In this document: piece after piece, positions 8,723 through 15,983 of the stretch
Numbering within the stretch: the first letter of the stretch is position 1
Layout of the letters: each line of letters starts with the position of its first letter
DNA from: Opitutaceae bacterium EW11
Lineage (GTDB): Bacteria; Verrucomicrobiota; Verrucomicrobiia; Opitutales; Opitutaceae
Length of the DNA stretch: 64,000 bases
Reading direction: 5' to 3'
Assembly (NCBI GenBank): GCA_003054665.1
Contig: QAYY01000001.1
Span: 1,105,501 to 1,169,500, forward strand
Translations under genes and position numbers: made by a program
The notes under the pieces: model-generated
Databases searched by the model: none
What the model was told of the DNA's origin: nothing
What the model saw: only the letters and a program-made list of their open reading frames with translations

Positions 8723-9108
8723 AGGGCGGTCACTCGGAGGGCTGCGGTTGACGGCATGACGAGAAAACGAACGAAAGGCTTCGTGCTTACATTTTGGAGA
8801 CAGAAAAAACGGCCGTAAGGTCGCAGGAGATTTCGAAAAGTTCGTTCCTGCTCAATCTGCAAAGCACGTGCCCGGCCTTGGTTCGCCGCCGCCCGCTTTT
8901 CTGCCGCCAAATCGCGCCGGGACACGCGACGTTTTTTCCCGACTGTGACGTCACACGGGCGGTCAGAATTTCGCAGCCGGCCGGAACAAGAATATCGTAA
9001 CCTATCGAAGATCAATCGGTTGGTGCGTCGGCGGCCTTCGGCATCCCGTCAGCTATTGGAGGGCATCGAAACCAACATCACTCAACTCAACGACCACAAG
9101 GAATCCCT
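8723..9108. other. Intergenic region upstream of the small heat-shock operon
   Basis: This 386-nt divergent space separates the OpgC-like gene from the hsp20 pair. It contains a perfect 12-bp palindrome at 8944-8955 and an AAGGAAT ribosome-binding site 8 nt before the ATG at 9109. I see no CIRCE element and no convincing sigma-32 promoter. The short open frames inside have no coding character. Confidence 0.5.
8944..8955. promoter_or_regulatory. Perfect palindrome TGTGACGTCACA, candidate operator
   Basis: TGTGA and TCACA arms face each other with a 2-bp CG centre, 153 bp before the first hsp20 start. The arms resemble Crp/Fnr half-sites, but Crp needs a 6-bp spacer, so a standard Crp site is unlikely. 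A dimeric regulator acting on either divergent gene is possible. Confidence 0.3.
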
Positions 9109-9552
9109 ATGAGACTCGTACGTTACGCCTATCCAAATCAACGCAGCCTCAGTCCGTTCAGCGGCCTTCAGAGCCCCTGGTCCGGACTTGAGGGCGAGAT
9201 CGACCGGCTGTTCGAGTCGGTGCTGGGCGACTACGCTGCGCCTGCCGCCGACCGCTTCCCCGTCGACCTCTACGAAGACAAAGAAAACCTCTACGTTCGC
9301 GCCGAACTCCCGGGCATCAGCCGGGACGACATCAACGTGGAGATGATCGAGGACTATCTCACGATCACCGCCGCGCGGAAGACCAAGGAGGAAGGCGGAG
9401 AGCAATCCCTCTCGTTCAGCCGCTCCGTCACCGTTCCGGAATCGGTGCAGGGCGACAAGGTGTCGGCCCAATACCAGGACGGCGTCCTGACGGTGACGCT
9501 TCCGAAGAAAGAAGAGGCTAAGCCCCGCAAGATCGCCGTCTCGGTCAGCTAA
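9109..9552 (+). CDS. Small heat-shock protein, Hsp20/alpha-crystallin family (first of a pair)
   Basis: A 147-residue ATP-independent holdase chaperone that binds unfolding proteins in the cytoplasm. The alpha-crystallin domain covers about residues 48-140 and includes VDLYEDKENLYVRAELPGI and the C-terminal GVLTVTLPKKEEAKPRKI with the usual A-x-x-x-G-V-L motif. A clear AAGGAA precedes the start. It is followed after 30 nt by a second Hsp20 gene and then a strong terminator, so the two form an operon. Confidence 0.95.
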   Translation: MRLVRYAYPNQRSLSPFSGLQSPWSGLEGEIDRLFESVLGDYAAPAADRFPVDLYEDKENLYVRAELPGISRDDINVEMIEDYLTITAARKTKEEGGEQSLSFSRSVTVPESVQGDKVSAQYQDGVLTVTLPKKEEAKPRKIAVSVS

Positions 9553-9582
9553 ACCCGCACAATCATCACGGAGGTATTTACC

Positions 9583-9981
9583 ATGACACATTTCACTTCA
9601 CTCATTCCTGCCTTCACCCGCAGCCCGTCGCAGCGCCAGACGGCGGCCGACGTCACGCCCGGTATTCGTCCGGCCTACGAGATCAAGGAGACCGACGAAG
9701 CCTGGGGACTGACGGTTTACCTGCCTGGCGTCTCGAAGAGTGGGCTCTCCATCACCGATGCCGAGGGCGTCCTGACCATCCGAGGCGAACGCGGCTGGAA
9801 ACAGCCCGGAGGCTGGACCTCGCTCTACCGGGAATCCAGCGACCTGCCCTTCGTCCTGAATCTGGAACACGACAACGGTTTCGATTCGGAAAAGGTGCAC
9901 GCTGAACTCCGCGACGGCGTCCTCCGGGTCTCCCTCCCGAAAGCCGAGGAGCGCAAACCCCGCAAGATCGCCGTGACCTGA
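9583..9981 (+). CDS. Small heat-shock protein, Hsp20 family (second of a pair)
   Basis: A 132-residue Hsp20 with an alpha-crystallin domain at about 28-125: YEIKETDEAWGLTVYLPGV and the C-terminal DGVLRVSLPKAEERKPRKI. The C-terminal PRKIAV tail is nearly identical to that of the upstream gene, indicating tandem duplication followed by divergence of the N-terminal arms. GGAGGT lies about 10 nt before the ATG. By analogy with other sHsp pairs the two may co-assemble, but that is inference. Confidence 0.94.
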   Translation: MTHFTSLIPAFTRSPSQRQTAADVTPGIRPAYEIKETDEAWGLTVYLPGVSKSGLSITDAEGVLTIRGERGWKQPGGWTSLYRESSDLPFVLNLEHDNGFDSEKVHAELRDGVLRVSLPKAEERKPRKIAVT

Positions 9982-10028
9982 GCACGTCTGCAACGACTCT
10001 GCCGGCTTCCAAGCCGGACAAGAAAAGC

Positions 10029-10064
10029 AGCCGGTCCCGCCCAGGGTGGGGCCGGCTTTTTGTT
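10029..10064 (+). terminator. Rho-independent terminator of the hsp20 operon
   Basis: A 10-bp stem (10029-10038 with 10048-10057, one G-U pair) around a 9-nt loop is followed by a T-rich tail from 10057. It begins 47 nt after the second hsp20 stop. Confidence 0.88.
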
Positions 10065-10156
10065 GCCGCGTGCCCGGTGCAGATTGCCTGCGCGGACACG
10101 CGCCGAAATCATCGACCGCTTTGCAGGCGCCGAGGCGCTTCGTACGGTTGCCCAGC

Positions 10157-10597
10157 ATGCCCGCTGACCCGGTCTCCCCCTTGCACGGTCCCGTGCTTTT
10201 CTTCGACGGAGAGTGCGGCCTCTGCCAGCGGGCAGTGCGATTCCTCCTCCGGAGAGACCCCGCGGGGCGGATTCGTTTCGCCGCGCTTCAGGGCCCGACC
10301 GCACAGCGGTTCCTCCGTGAACGAGGCCTGCCACGGCGCGATTTCGAAAGTATGATCTGGGTGCCGGATTGGGAGAACCGCACCCGCGTTCCACCGCTGT
10401 TTCGCACCGACGGCGCTTTGGCCGCGCTGGCGGAACTCCCCGGACCGTGGCGTCATGCCGCGCGGCTCCGGGCGCTCCCGGCGGGATTGCGCGACCGGGG
10501 CTATGGCTGGATCGCGCGGATCCGATTCAGGGTTTTCGGCCCGCCCAAGCCTCACGCACTCGACCGACCCGAATGGGAGGGTCGCTTTCTGCCGTAG
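10157..10597 (+). CDS. DCC-family thiol-disulfide oxidoreductase-like protein
   Basis: A 146-residue DUF393/DCC protein with the family signature LFFDGECGLCQRAVRFLLRRD (residues 14-34): the D-G-x-C-x-x-C motif resembles a thioredoxin-like active site. The C-terminal part keeps the family's RDRGYGWIARIRFRVFG segment. Substrate and role of this family are not settled. The ATG at 10157 is chosen because upstream codons overlap the hsp20 terminator. Confidence 0.85.
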   Translation: MPADPVSPLHGPVLFFDGECGLCQRAVRFLLRRDPAGRIRFAALQGPTAQRFLRERGLPRRDFESMIWVPDWENRTRVPPLFRTDGALAALAELPGPWRHAARLRALPAGLRDRGYGWIARIRFRVFGPPKPHALDRPEWEGRFLP

Positions 10598-10679
10598 CGG
10601 CACGGGTCTCGGGCGGCGCGGATCTGGAAATTTGCCGGCGTTGACAGGCACCGACGCAGCCGCAGACAAGGTCCGCCGC

Positions 10680-12062
10680 ATGAAACTGCTTCGGATTCTC
10701 CTCCTCACCGCCCTTTGCGCCGCCCTGCCCGCGCCCGCACAGGATCAGCCGGCTGAAAAAGTCGGCCAGCCGGCGGCGCAGACGGCTTCGCCGCAAGGGT
10801 CGCAGAATTCAACCACGTCCGACACGACTTCGAGCACGACCGACGCCGTCCAGCGCCGGAACGCGGAGGAAGCCGCCGCCGCATTGAAAGGCGGATACGC
10901 CAAACAGCCCGCCGCGCCCGACTTCCTCGAGCACCTCGTCGACCTCGCGCTCAACTTGTTCGACGTCGACTCCAGCGGCAACACGCCGACGCGCTACGCG
11001 GTGAGCGCCATGTTCCTCATCATCGCGATCATCGTCCGCCGTCTCGTCGCGACGATCGTCTTCGGAATTCTGAGGAAACTCGCCGCGCGCACCAAAACGA
11101 CGCTCGACGACAAACTCTTCCCCGCCCTCGAGTCGCCAACCGCGGCCTTCGTCGTGGTCGCTGGCGCGGTCGCCGCGCTGAAGGCGTTGAAACTTTCGCC
11201 ATCCGGGGACCACGCCCTGAGCTACGGCTCGACGCTGGCGTTCTCGCTCGTGACGTTCTGGTTCCTCCTGCGGGCCTTCAACACCGTGTTGGACCACGCC
11301 CAGGAAGTCGCCCGGGCGAAGAACATGGGCATCGCGGCGTTCATGCCGTGGATCAAGAAGACGCTCGTCAGCATCTTCATCGTTTTCGGCGTGCTGATCG
11401 TGGCCCAGAGCCTGGGGGCGGACGTGAAGGCGTTTCTCGCGGGACTTGGCATCGGCGGTCTGGCGTTCGCTCTGGCGGCGCAGGACACCCTCGCCAACGT
11501 CTTCGGTTCGGTGGTCGTCGCGATCGACCAACCCTTCAAGATCGGCGAGTTCGTGCAGATCGGCTCCAACTCCGGAACGGTGGAGGACATCGGTCTGCGT
11601 TCGACGAAACTCCGCCGGGTCGACAAAGCCCTGGTCGTCGTCCCCAACAAAACCGTCGCAGCCGAGGCGATCACCAACCTCTCGCGTTTCACCCAACGCC
11701 GCGTCGAGCAGACGCTCGGCCTCACCTACGACGCGACGCCCGACCAGGTCGAGTCGTTCGTCGAAGAGGTCCGAGCCAAGCTTCAGTCGGAGCCTGAGAT
11801 CGAGAAGTCCTCCATCATCGTCCAGTTCACCGAGTTCGGCGACTCGTCGATCAACATCTGGATGGTGTATCTGACGATCAGCTCCGACTTCGCCAAACAC
11901 CTGGCCCTGAAGCAGCGGCTCAATCTCTGGATCATGCGGACCGTCGCTGCCCGCGGCATGTCGATGGCGTTCCCGACCCGAACCCTCGTCCTGGATGGCC
12001 CCGTCGCGCGCCGCCTAGCCGAAAAGGTCAGTCCCGCTCAGCCTCCGCAACCGCAGGCATAA
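10680..12062 (+). CDS. MscS-family mechanosensitive ion channel
   Basis: A 460-residue inner-membrane channel of the MscS family, which opens on membrane tension to release solutes under hypo-osmotic shock. A signal peptide (1-20, LLRILLLTALCAALPAPAQ) is followed by a low-complexity Ser/Thr region, then transmembrane helices between about 105 and 260 and the MscS core: IGGLAFALAAQDTLANVFGS (pore-lining TM3 and its continuation) and the beta domain IDQPFKIGEFVQIGSNSGTVEDIG. Proteins of this layout are medium-sized MscS homologues. A TTGACA lies at 10641-10646 but lacks a good -10. A strong terminator follows. Confidence 0.93.
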   Translation: MKLLRILLLTALCAALPAPAQDQPAEKVGQPAAQTASPQGSQNSTTSDTTSSTTDAVQRRNAEEAAAALKGGYAKQPAAPDFLEHLVDLALNLFDVDSSGNTPTRYAVSAMFLIIAIIVRRLVATIVFGILRKLAARTKTTLDDKLFPALESPTAAFVVVAGAVAALKALKLSPSGDHALSYGSTLAFSLVTFWFLLRAFNTVLDHAQEVARAKNMGIAAFMPWIKKTLVSIFIVFGVLIVAQSLGADVKAFLAGLGIGGLAFALAAQDTLANVFGSVVVAIDQPFKIGEFVQIGSNSGTVEDIGLRSTKLRRVDKALVVVPNKTVAAEAITNLSRFTQRRVEQTLGLTYDATPDQVESFVEEVRAKLQSEPEIEKSSIIVQFTEFGDSSINIWMVYLTISSDFAKHLALKQRLNLWIMRTVAARGMSMAFPTRTLVLDGPVARRLAEKVSPAQPPQPQA

Positions 12063-12091
12063 CCATCGGGCACACGGCCCTTTCGCTCTCC

Positions 12092-12120
12092 AGCCGGGCC
12101 TTTTCGGCCCGGCTTTTTTT
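12092..12120 (+). terminator. Rho-independent terminator of the mscS-like gene
   Basis: A perfect 9-bp stem AGCCGGGCC (12092-12100) / GGCCCGGCT (12106-12114) with a TTTTC loop and a run of seven T. It lies 29 nt after the stop codon. Confidence 0.93.
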
Positions 12121-12151
12121 GTTCTCCATCGAGGCGGGAGCAGCCTTCAGC

Positions 12152-12181
12152 GAAAAAAAGGCCGGGCAAATGCCCGGCCTT
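12152..12181 (-). terminator. Rho-independent terminator of the RRM protein gene
   Basis: A perfect 10-bp stem AAGGCCGGGC (12158-12167) / GCCCGGCCTT (12172-12181) with a 4-nt loop, preceded on the plus strand by seven A, giving a U tail on the minus-strand transcript. It stands 29 nt beyond the stop of the RRM gene and back to back with the mscS terminator. Confidence 0.92.
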
Positions 12182-12210
12182 GGAGGGGTGAGGGTTGAGC
12201 TGCTTCCCGA

Positions 12211-12564
12211 CTAGCGTCGGAAGCTGCGTTCGTTGCGTCCACGGGAGCCGCCGTCGCGACCGCCACCGAATCCACGGCGTTCGCCAGCGCTCTCGAATCC
12301 GCGGGGTGGGCGCTCTTCTTTCGGCCGGGCCTCGTTGACGGTTAAGTTACGGCCATCGAGGGAGTAGCCACTCAGCTTTTCGATCGCCTTCTGCGCGTCC
12401 TCCGGGGTGCCCATATTGACAAAGGCAAACCCGCGTGAGCGTCCGGTGAACTTGTCAAAAATCAGGTCGACGGTCGTGACCGTACCGGCCTGCGCAAAGA
12501 GATCCTGCAGTTCCTGAGCTGTGGTGGCGAAGGGGAGATTTCCCACGTAGAGCTTGCTTGTCAT
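12211..12564 (-). CDS. RRM-domain RNA-binding protein with RG-rich tail
   Basis: A 117-residue bacterial RNA-recognition-motif protein of the cyanobacterial Rbp type. RNP2 is KLYVGNLPF (residues 4-12) and RNP1 is SRGFAFVNM (43-51); the domain ends near residue 80 and is followed by an Arg/Gly-rich tail that ends in RSFRR. Such proteins are often cold-induced and are thought to act as RNA chaperones. The long upstream region with inverted repeats (12565-13321) may hold its promoter and leader. No Shine-Dalgarno sequence is seen before the ATG. Confidence 0.95.
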   Translation of the reverse strand: MTSKLYVGNLPFATTAQELQDLFAQAGTVTTVDLIFDKFTGRSRGFAFVNMGTPEDAQKAIEKLSGYSLDGRNLTVNEARPKEERPPRGFESAGERRGFGGGRDGGSRGRNERSFRR

Positions 12565-12755
12565 TCGTGATGCCGTGCCGCCGCCACGAGCCCGCCGTTC
12601 TCGACCGTCGAGTTTCGAACTCCCAGCCGGTCATTCACCTACCGGGAATCCACCGAACGAGACACGTACGACAGCGGCGCGAAACGTGGGAAACGTCTAT
12701 ACCCGATGCAAGGCCTGATTTTGCCTCTCCAAAACACGCAAGGGAGTAATCTATA

Positions 12756-12778
12756 GGCAATAAGGACTAGGTATTGCC
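12756..12778. promoter_or_regulatory. Inverted repeat GGCAATA-N9-TATTGCC
   Basis: Perfect 7-bp arms with a 9-nt centre, symmetrical over 23 bp, about 190 bp upstream of the RRM gene start. On the minus strand a TATAGAT directly follows, which could serve as a -10 element. The geometry suits a dimeric regulator site; a short RNA hairpin is the alternative. Confidence 0.4.
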
Positions 12779-12810
12779 GTCCGTCGCCACTGACTTGATA
12801 CGAATATGCA

Positions 12811-12836
12811 CTTATGCTTGGGCGGCATTGCATAAG
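12811..12836. promoter_or_regulatory. Inverted repeat CTTATGC-N12-GCATAAG
   Basis: A second perfect 7-bp inverted repeat, 26 bp in total, 33 bp from the first. Two such elements close together in a non-coding region are unlikely to be background in a GC-rich genome. The function is not known. Confidence 0.35.
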
Positions 12837-13131
12837 CACGGAGAGAGAGCAGCTGCCGCTCGCGGCTCCCCAAAAACTTGCCCGTCGCTGCGACCCGACC
12901 GGAGCGCCCACCGCCGGCAGCAAACCCGGTTTTCAGAGGGTGAAACGGCACTCAGCGCACACGACAAACGACATTCCACGAGGCGATCTGGGATTTTGCC
13001 GCTGGTTTGCCCTCCCGATCAATCCGACTGTTGTATCTACGTTTTCACTACCAAGAGCACCTTCGCATTGCTGCCACGCGGAGTGCACACACACGACCTA
13101 GCCATCGGTGTTTCTGCGGAAGAAAAAGAAC

Positions 13132-13173
13132 TCATAGGCGCGTTAATCGTACGTATTTCCGTTCATAGGCGCG
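13132..13173. repeat. Direct repeat TCATAGGCGCG, two copies 31 bp apart
   Basis: The 11-mer is found at 13132-13142 and 13163-13173. The 31-bp step is close to three helical turns, so both copies face the same side of the DNA. They flank an AT-richer segment containing TAATCGTACGTATTT, about 150-190 bp upstream of the NERD gene. Confidence 0.4.
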
Positions 13174-13321
13174 GCCGGCGTGGTTTTCGGTTCCTTTCGG
13201 TGATCACAAGGCAGCACAACAACCACAGCTCTTGCACCTTATTGGCGTTGACCGGATTTCTTTTCGGGAAGAGATTCCCGAAGTTTTCAAGTCCACCGAG
13301 TGCTCGCCGATAGACTCAACC

Positions 13322-14236
13322 GTGCACGATCTTCTGCGAGAGATACTTTCCAGTCTGGGTGCCGGCCTTCTGCTGGCCATTCTGTTCAACGCACCCCTCG
13401 GCTTCCTACTCTGGAAAGCCTCCCGGCTTCGGCGGCAATACCGGGTCGCGGGAGGGCTGCCGCTCAAGGAACTGTCCTTCAGGCCGCCGGGAGAATCGCT
13501 CCGAGCTCGCATCGATCGGCTGATCGACACCCAACAGAGCGAAATCATTGCGTTGTTAGCCGCTGCCATCGTGGCAGTTCTGATTGTCACAGCCGGACCC
13601 GACCCGTGGCAGCTCCCGCTCTTTGCCGTCGCTTTTTTGGTGGTCGGAGCAACCGGAATCTGGGCCATTCCCAGGCTCCTTCGGACGACGCGCCAAATCT
13701 GGGAATGCCGGCTCGCCTTTGACGGCGAGCGCTCGGTGGGCGAAGAGCTCAATCAGTTGATGTACAGCGGCTATCACGTCTTTCACGACCTGCCGTGCGA
13801 GCGGTTCAACATCGACCATGTGATCGTCGGGCCCGCCGGGGTCTTCGCCATCGAAACGAAGACGCTTCAGTGCGCCCACTCGCCGTCACCCGCCGAAAGC
13901 CGCGTCCGCTATGACGGAGAAAAGCTGGCATGGCCGCATCACTCCGACAGCGCCCCGGTCGACCAAGCGCTGTTCAACGCCCGCAGTCTGGGTCATTGGC
14001 TCAGCTGCGTGACCGACACCACCATCCGGGTGCAACCGATCGTCGCGGTGCCGGGCTGGACGGTCCAGGGCGATTCTCTCCAGGCCGACGTTTGGGTGCT
14101 CAATCCGAAGGACATCCGCGCCATCGTGACCGGCAGCGACCAATCCGCGCTCGATCCCAGCGTGCTGCAGCAGATTACCGCCCATCTCAGCGACCGCTCC
14201 GGAATCGGACGGGCCGCCTGCCCTCATCCGTCCTGA
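13322..14236 (+). CDS. Membrane-anchored NERD-domain protein
   Basis: A 304-residue protein with three hydrophobic segments in its first half (LGAGLLLAILFNAPLGFLLW; IIALLAAAIVAVLIVTA; PLFAVAFLVVGATGIW), followed by a NERD domain: DGERSVGEELNQL, then HDLPCERFNIDHVIVGPAGVFAIETKT. NERD is a nuclease-related fold with restriction-endonuclease-like acidic/lysine residues (here ID-H-V then ETKT), usually of unknown role. The GTG at 13322 gives a start just before the first helix; a TTG at 13232 would add 30 residues. Neither has a ribosome-binding site. Confidence 0.8.
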   Translation: MHDLLREILSSLGAGLLLAILFNAPLGFLLWKASRLRRQYRVAGGLPLKELSFRPPGESLRARIDRLIDTQQSEIIALLAAAIVAVLIVTAGPDPWQLPLFAVAFLVVGATGIWAIPRLLRTTRQIWECRLAFDGERSVGEELNQLMYSGYHVFHDLPCERFNIDHVIVGPAGVFAIETKTLQCAHSPSPAESRVRYDGEKLAWPHHSDSAPVDQALFNARSLGHWLSCVTDTTIRVQPIVAVPGWTVQGDSLQADVWVLNPKDIRAIVTGSDQSALDPSVLQQITAHLSDRSGIGRAACPHPS

Positions 14237-14372
14237 GCTCGCCGCGGAGCGCCGGCCGTCTGTATCCACCTTCCCGTTACGTACGGGCCGGAGATCCGCC
14301 GGCCGGAGCAGTCCTCCGCATCCTAGCCGATCGCCGAATACCTCTGGGCGAGGTTTCCGCTAAACTCCGGGC

Positions 14373-14510
14373 ATGCAGACCAAGATCGAGTTTCTGACAA
14401 CCCTCGCGGCGTTCCTTCCCGGCGCGGCGCTTTGCCTCGCCTGGTTCATCTATTTCTTCGCCGGGCTCCGCTGCCTGCGCGGCGTTCGCCGCGTCCAGTT
14501 GTTCTCCTGA
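14373..14510 (+). CDS. Possible 45-residue single-pass membrane protein
   Basis: The ATG at 14373 opens a 45-codon frame: a short polar N-terminus (MQTKIEF), a hydrophobic stretch of about 25 residues (LAAFLPGAALCLAWFIYFFAG) and a basic C-terminus (RCLRGVRRVQLFS). The layout fits a small membrane protein with its C-terminus inside. It ends 7 nt before the convergent pectate lyase gene. There is no good ribosome-binding site and a chance frame is possible. Confidence 0.35.
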   Translation: MQTKIEFLTTLAAFLPGAALCLAWFIYFFAGLRCLRGVRRVQLFS

Positions 14511-14516
14511 CGCAGC

Positions 14517-15770
14517 TTAGCGCTTCACCCGTTTCGACCAGGCTCGATGCTTCTCCAGAACGGAAGCCGGCCAGGAGCCGAACCAGGCATAGCCGTAGCG
14601 GCGTTCGGACGAGATTTCTTCGACCGCATAATGGATGGTCCGATCGCGGTCGCCGAAAATGGGCTTGTCCGTTCCCAGTTCGTAGAAACGCGCCCAAATC
14701 TCCCGGGCGCCGGGTTTCTCCACGAGACCCGTCGCGCGGTCCCAGACCACGCCGCGCAGCGCGGTCCGATCGAGCCAAGTCACCGCGGCGTCGACCGACT
14801 GCACTACCTCGGGCGACGGGTTGGGGAGACTCATGAGAAAACGCACGATGGCGCCGCTCTCGTCGGAACACGCCGCGATCGGCTCGAAATTGCGCGCCGC
14901 ACAGGGCAGCAACGTGATCGCGTCGTGCTGCTGGCACCACACCGTTCGGCTTCCCGACGCATCCTTGATCTGGCTGGCGAGAATGCAGTGGAGCCCGCGA
15001 TCCATCGCCGATCCGCACTTCGCCTTCAGTTCGGCGGGCACGAAGGCGAATTCCGGTTTTCCCGCCGAGATGTCGCGCAGGAGTTCTAACACCTGGACCA
15101 TGGCCTCGTCGTTGTAGGTGATGGCGTCGTGATAACCCCCGCCAAGCGGGAAAATCTGAGGGAATCCGCCATTTGGATACTGCGCCGCGAGCATGTAGTT
15201 CACGCCGCGGAGAAACGCCTCGCGCCAGTTCGCGCCCCGCGCCGGCTCCTTCGCCGCCAGATTGACCAGGGCCAACATCCGCAGCTCCCACGTGGTGGCG
15301 TCGTTGTCGAAGGTGCCTCCGCCCCATACGTTCGCCCCGGAATGCGCGGGCGCCGGGCCGGATTTCGTGTAGTTGTTTCCCTTTGTCCAGGCTCCCGCCG
15401 GAGTTTGCGCCTGCACCACGCGGTCCGCAATCTGTTGCGCCTCGTGGGAGGCGTACCACGCCGGGCGGGCATCCAGACGCAAGCCCCGGCTGTGGGCGCC
15501 CCCCGCCGGAGGCGTGTCCATGGGCTTGTTCAGCGCGGGTTCCGGAACATCACGAGGCGGCAGCTTCGCGAGGTACTCCCGCGAGACCTCCAGATATCGG
15601 ACCCAGGCGGCGCGCTCCGCTTCCGGCAGGCCGGCAACGCGCTCGGGTGTGACCGGGAGAAACGGGTCGGGCGGCCAATGCTTCGGTTTTCCGGTCGCCA
15701 GCGCCAGCGGAGCTGAGGCTACGGCGAAAAGCGCTACGGCAAAGGCACACAAGGGCGAGGGGGGGCGCAT
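14517..15770 (-). CDS. Secreted pectate lyase, polysaccharide lyase family 10
   Basis: PL10 enzymes cleave polygalacturonate by beta-elimination. After a signal peptide (about residues 1-26 from the ATG at 15770, LCAFAVALFAVASAPLALA), the catalytic domain runs through WTKGNNYTKSG, GTFDNDATTWELRML, YPNGGFPQIFPLGGGYHDAITYNDEAM and TVWCQQHDAITL, ending in RRYGYAWFGSWPASVL; these are conserved PL10 segments. The product is 417 residues. The longer frame to 15875 adds 35 residues without signal character. It lies near a TonB receptor and sugar-related oxidoreductase on the same strand, suggesting pectin use. Confidence 0.92.
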   Translation of the reverse strand: MRPPSPLCAFAVALFAVASAPLALATGKPKHWPPDPFLPVTPERVAGLPEAERAAWVRYLEVSREYLAKLPPRDVPEPALNKPMDTPPAGGAHSRGLRLDARPAWYASHEAQQIADRVVQAQTPAGAWTKGNNYTKSGPAPAHSGANVWGGGTFDNDATTWELRMLALVNLAAKEPARGANWREAFLRGVNYMLAAQYPNGGFPQIFPLGGGYHDAITYNDEAMVQVLELLRDISAGKPEFAFVPAELKAKCGSAMDRGLHCILASQIKDASGSRTVWCQQHDAITLLPCAARNFEPIAACSDESGAIVRFLMSLPNPSPEVVQSVDAAVTWLDRTALRGVVWDRATGLVEKPGAREIWARFYELGTDKPIFGDRDRTIHYAVEEISSERRYGYAWFGSWPASVLEKHRAWSKRVKR

Positions 15771-15983
15771 GATTTCAAGAGAGTGTTCGGGGTGATGAGG
15801 CGATCTCGGCCGGGGTCTCGCATGGCCGATTTCGAACCGCGGTTCCAGGAGCGACCGCTGCGCCTCTGAAAGCAAAGCGCTGAAAAGACGCCCAGGCTCC
15901 GCGCGGCGTTACGGCCCGGGGCAGAAACGAGAATCGAATCTGCTCGAGGCGAAACACGCGCGTCCACCCGCGGCGGACGGCGC

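Larger units (their letters stand above)
12565..13321. other. 757-nt repeat-rich intergenic region between divergent genes
   Basis: This is the longest non-coding stretch of the window and locally less GC-rich. It lies between the divergent RRM gene and the NERD gene. It holds two perfect 7-bp inverted repeats (12756-12778 and 12811-12836) and an 11-bp direct repeat 31 bp apart (13132-13173). Open frames inside have no recognisable protein character. It could hold promoters, a structured leader or an unannotated small RNA; none can be proved from the sequence. Confidence 0.55.

Noticed and set aside
9109-9981. CIRCE element or heat-shock sigma promoter for the hsp20 genes
   Set aside because: No TTAGCACTC-type inverted repeat or sigma-32 consensus is found in the 386-nt upstream region.
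10641-10669. TTGACA-based promoter before the mscS gene
   Set aside because: The -10 at 17 bp (AGACAA) matches only two of six positions.
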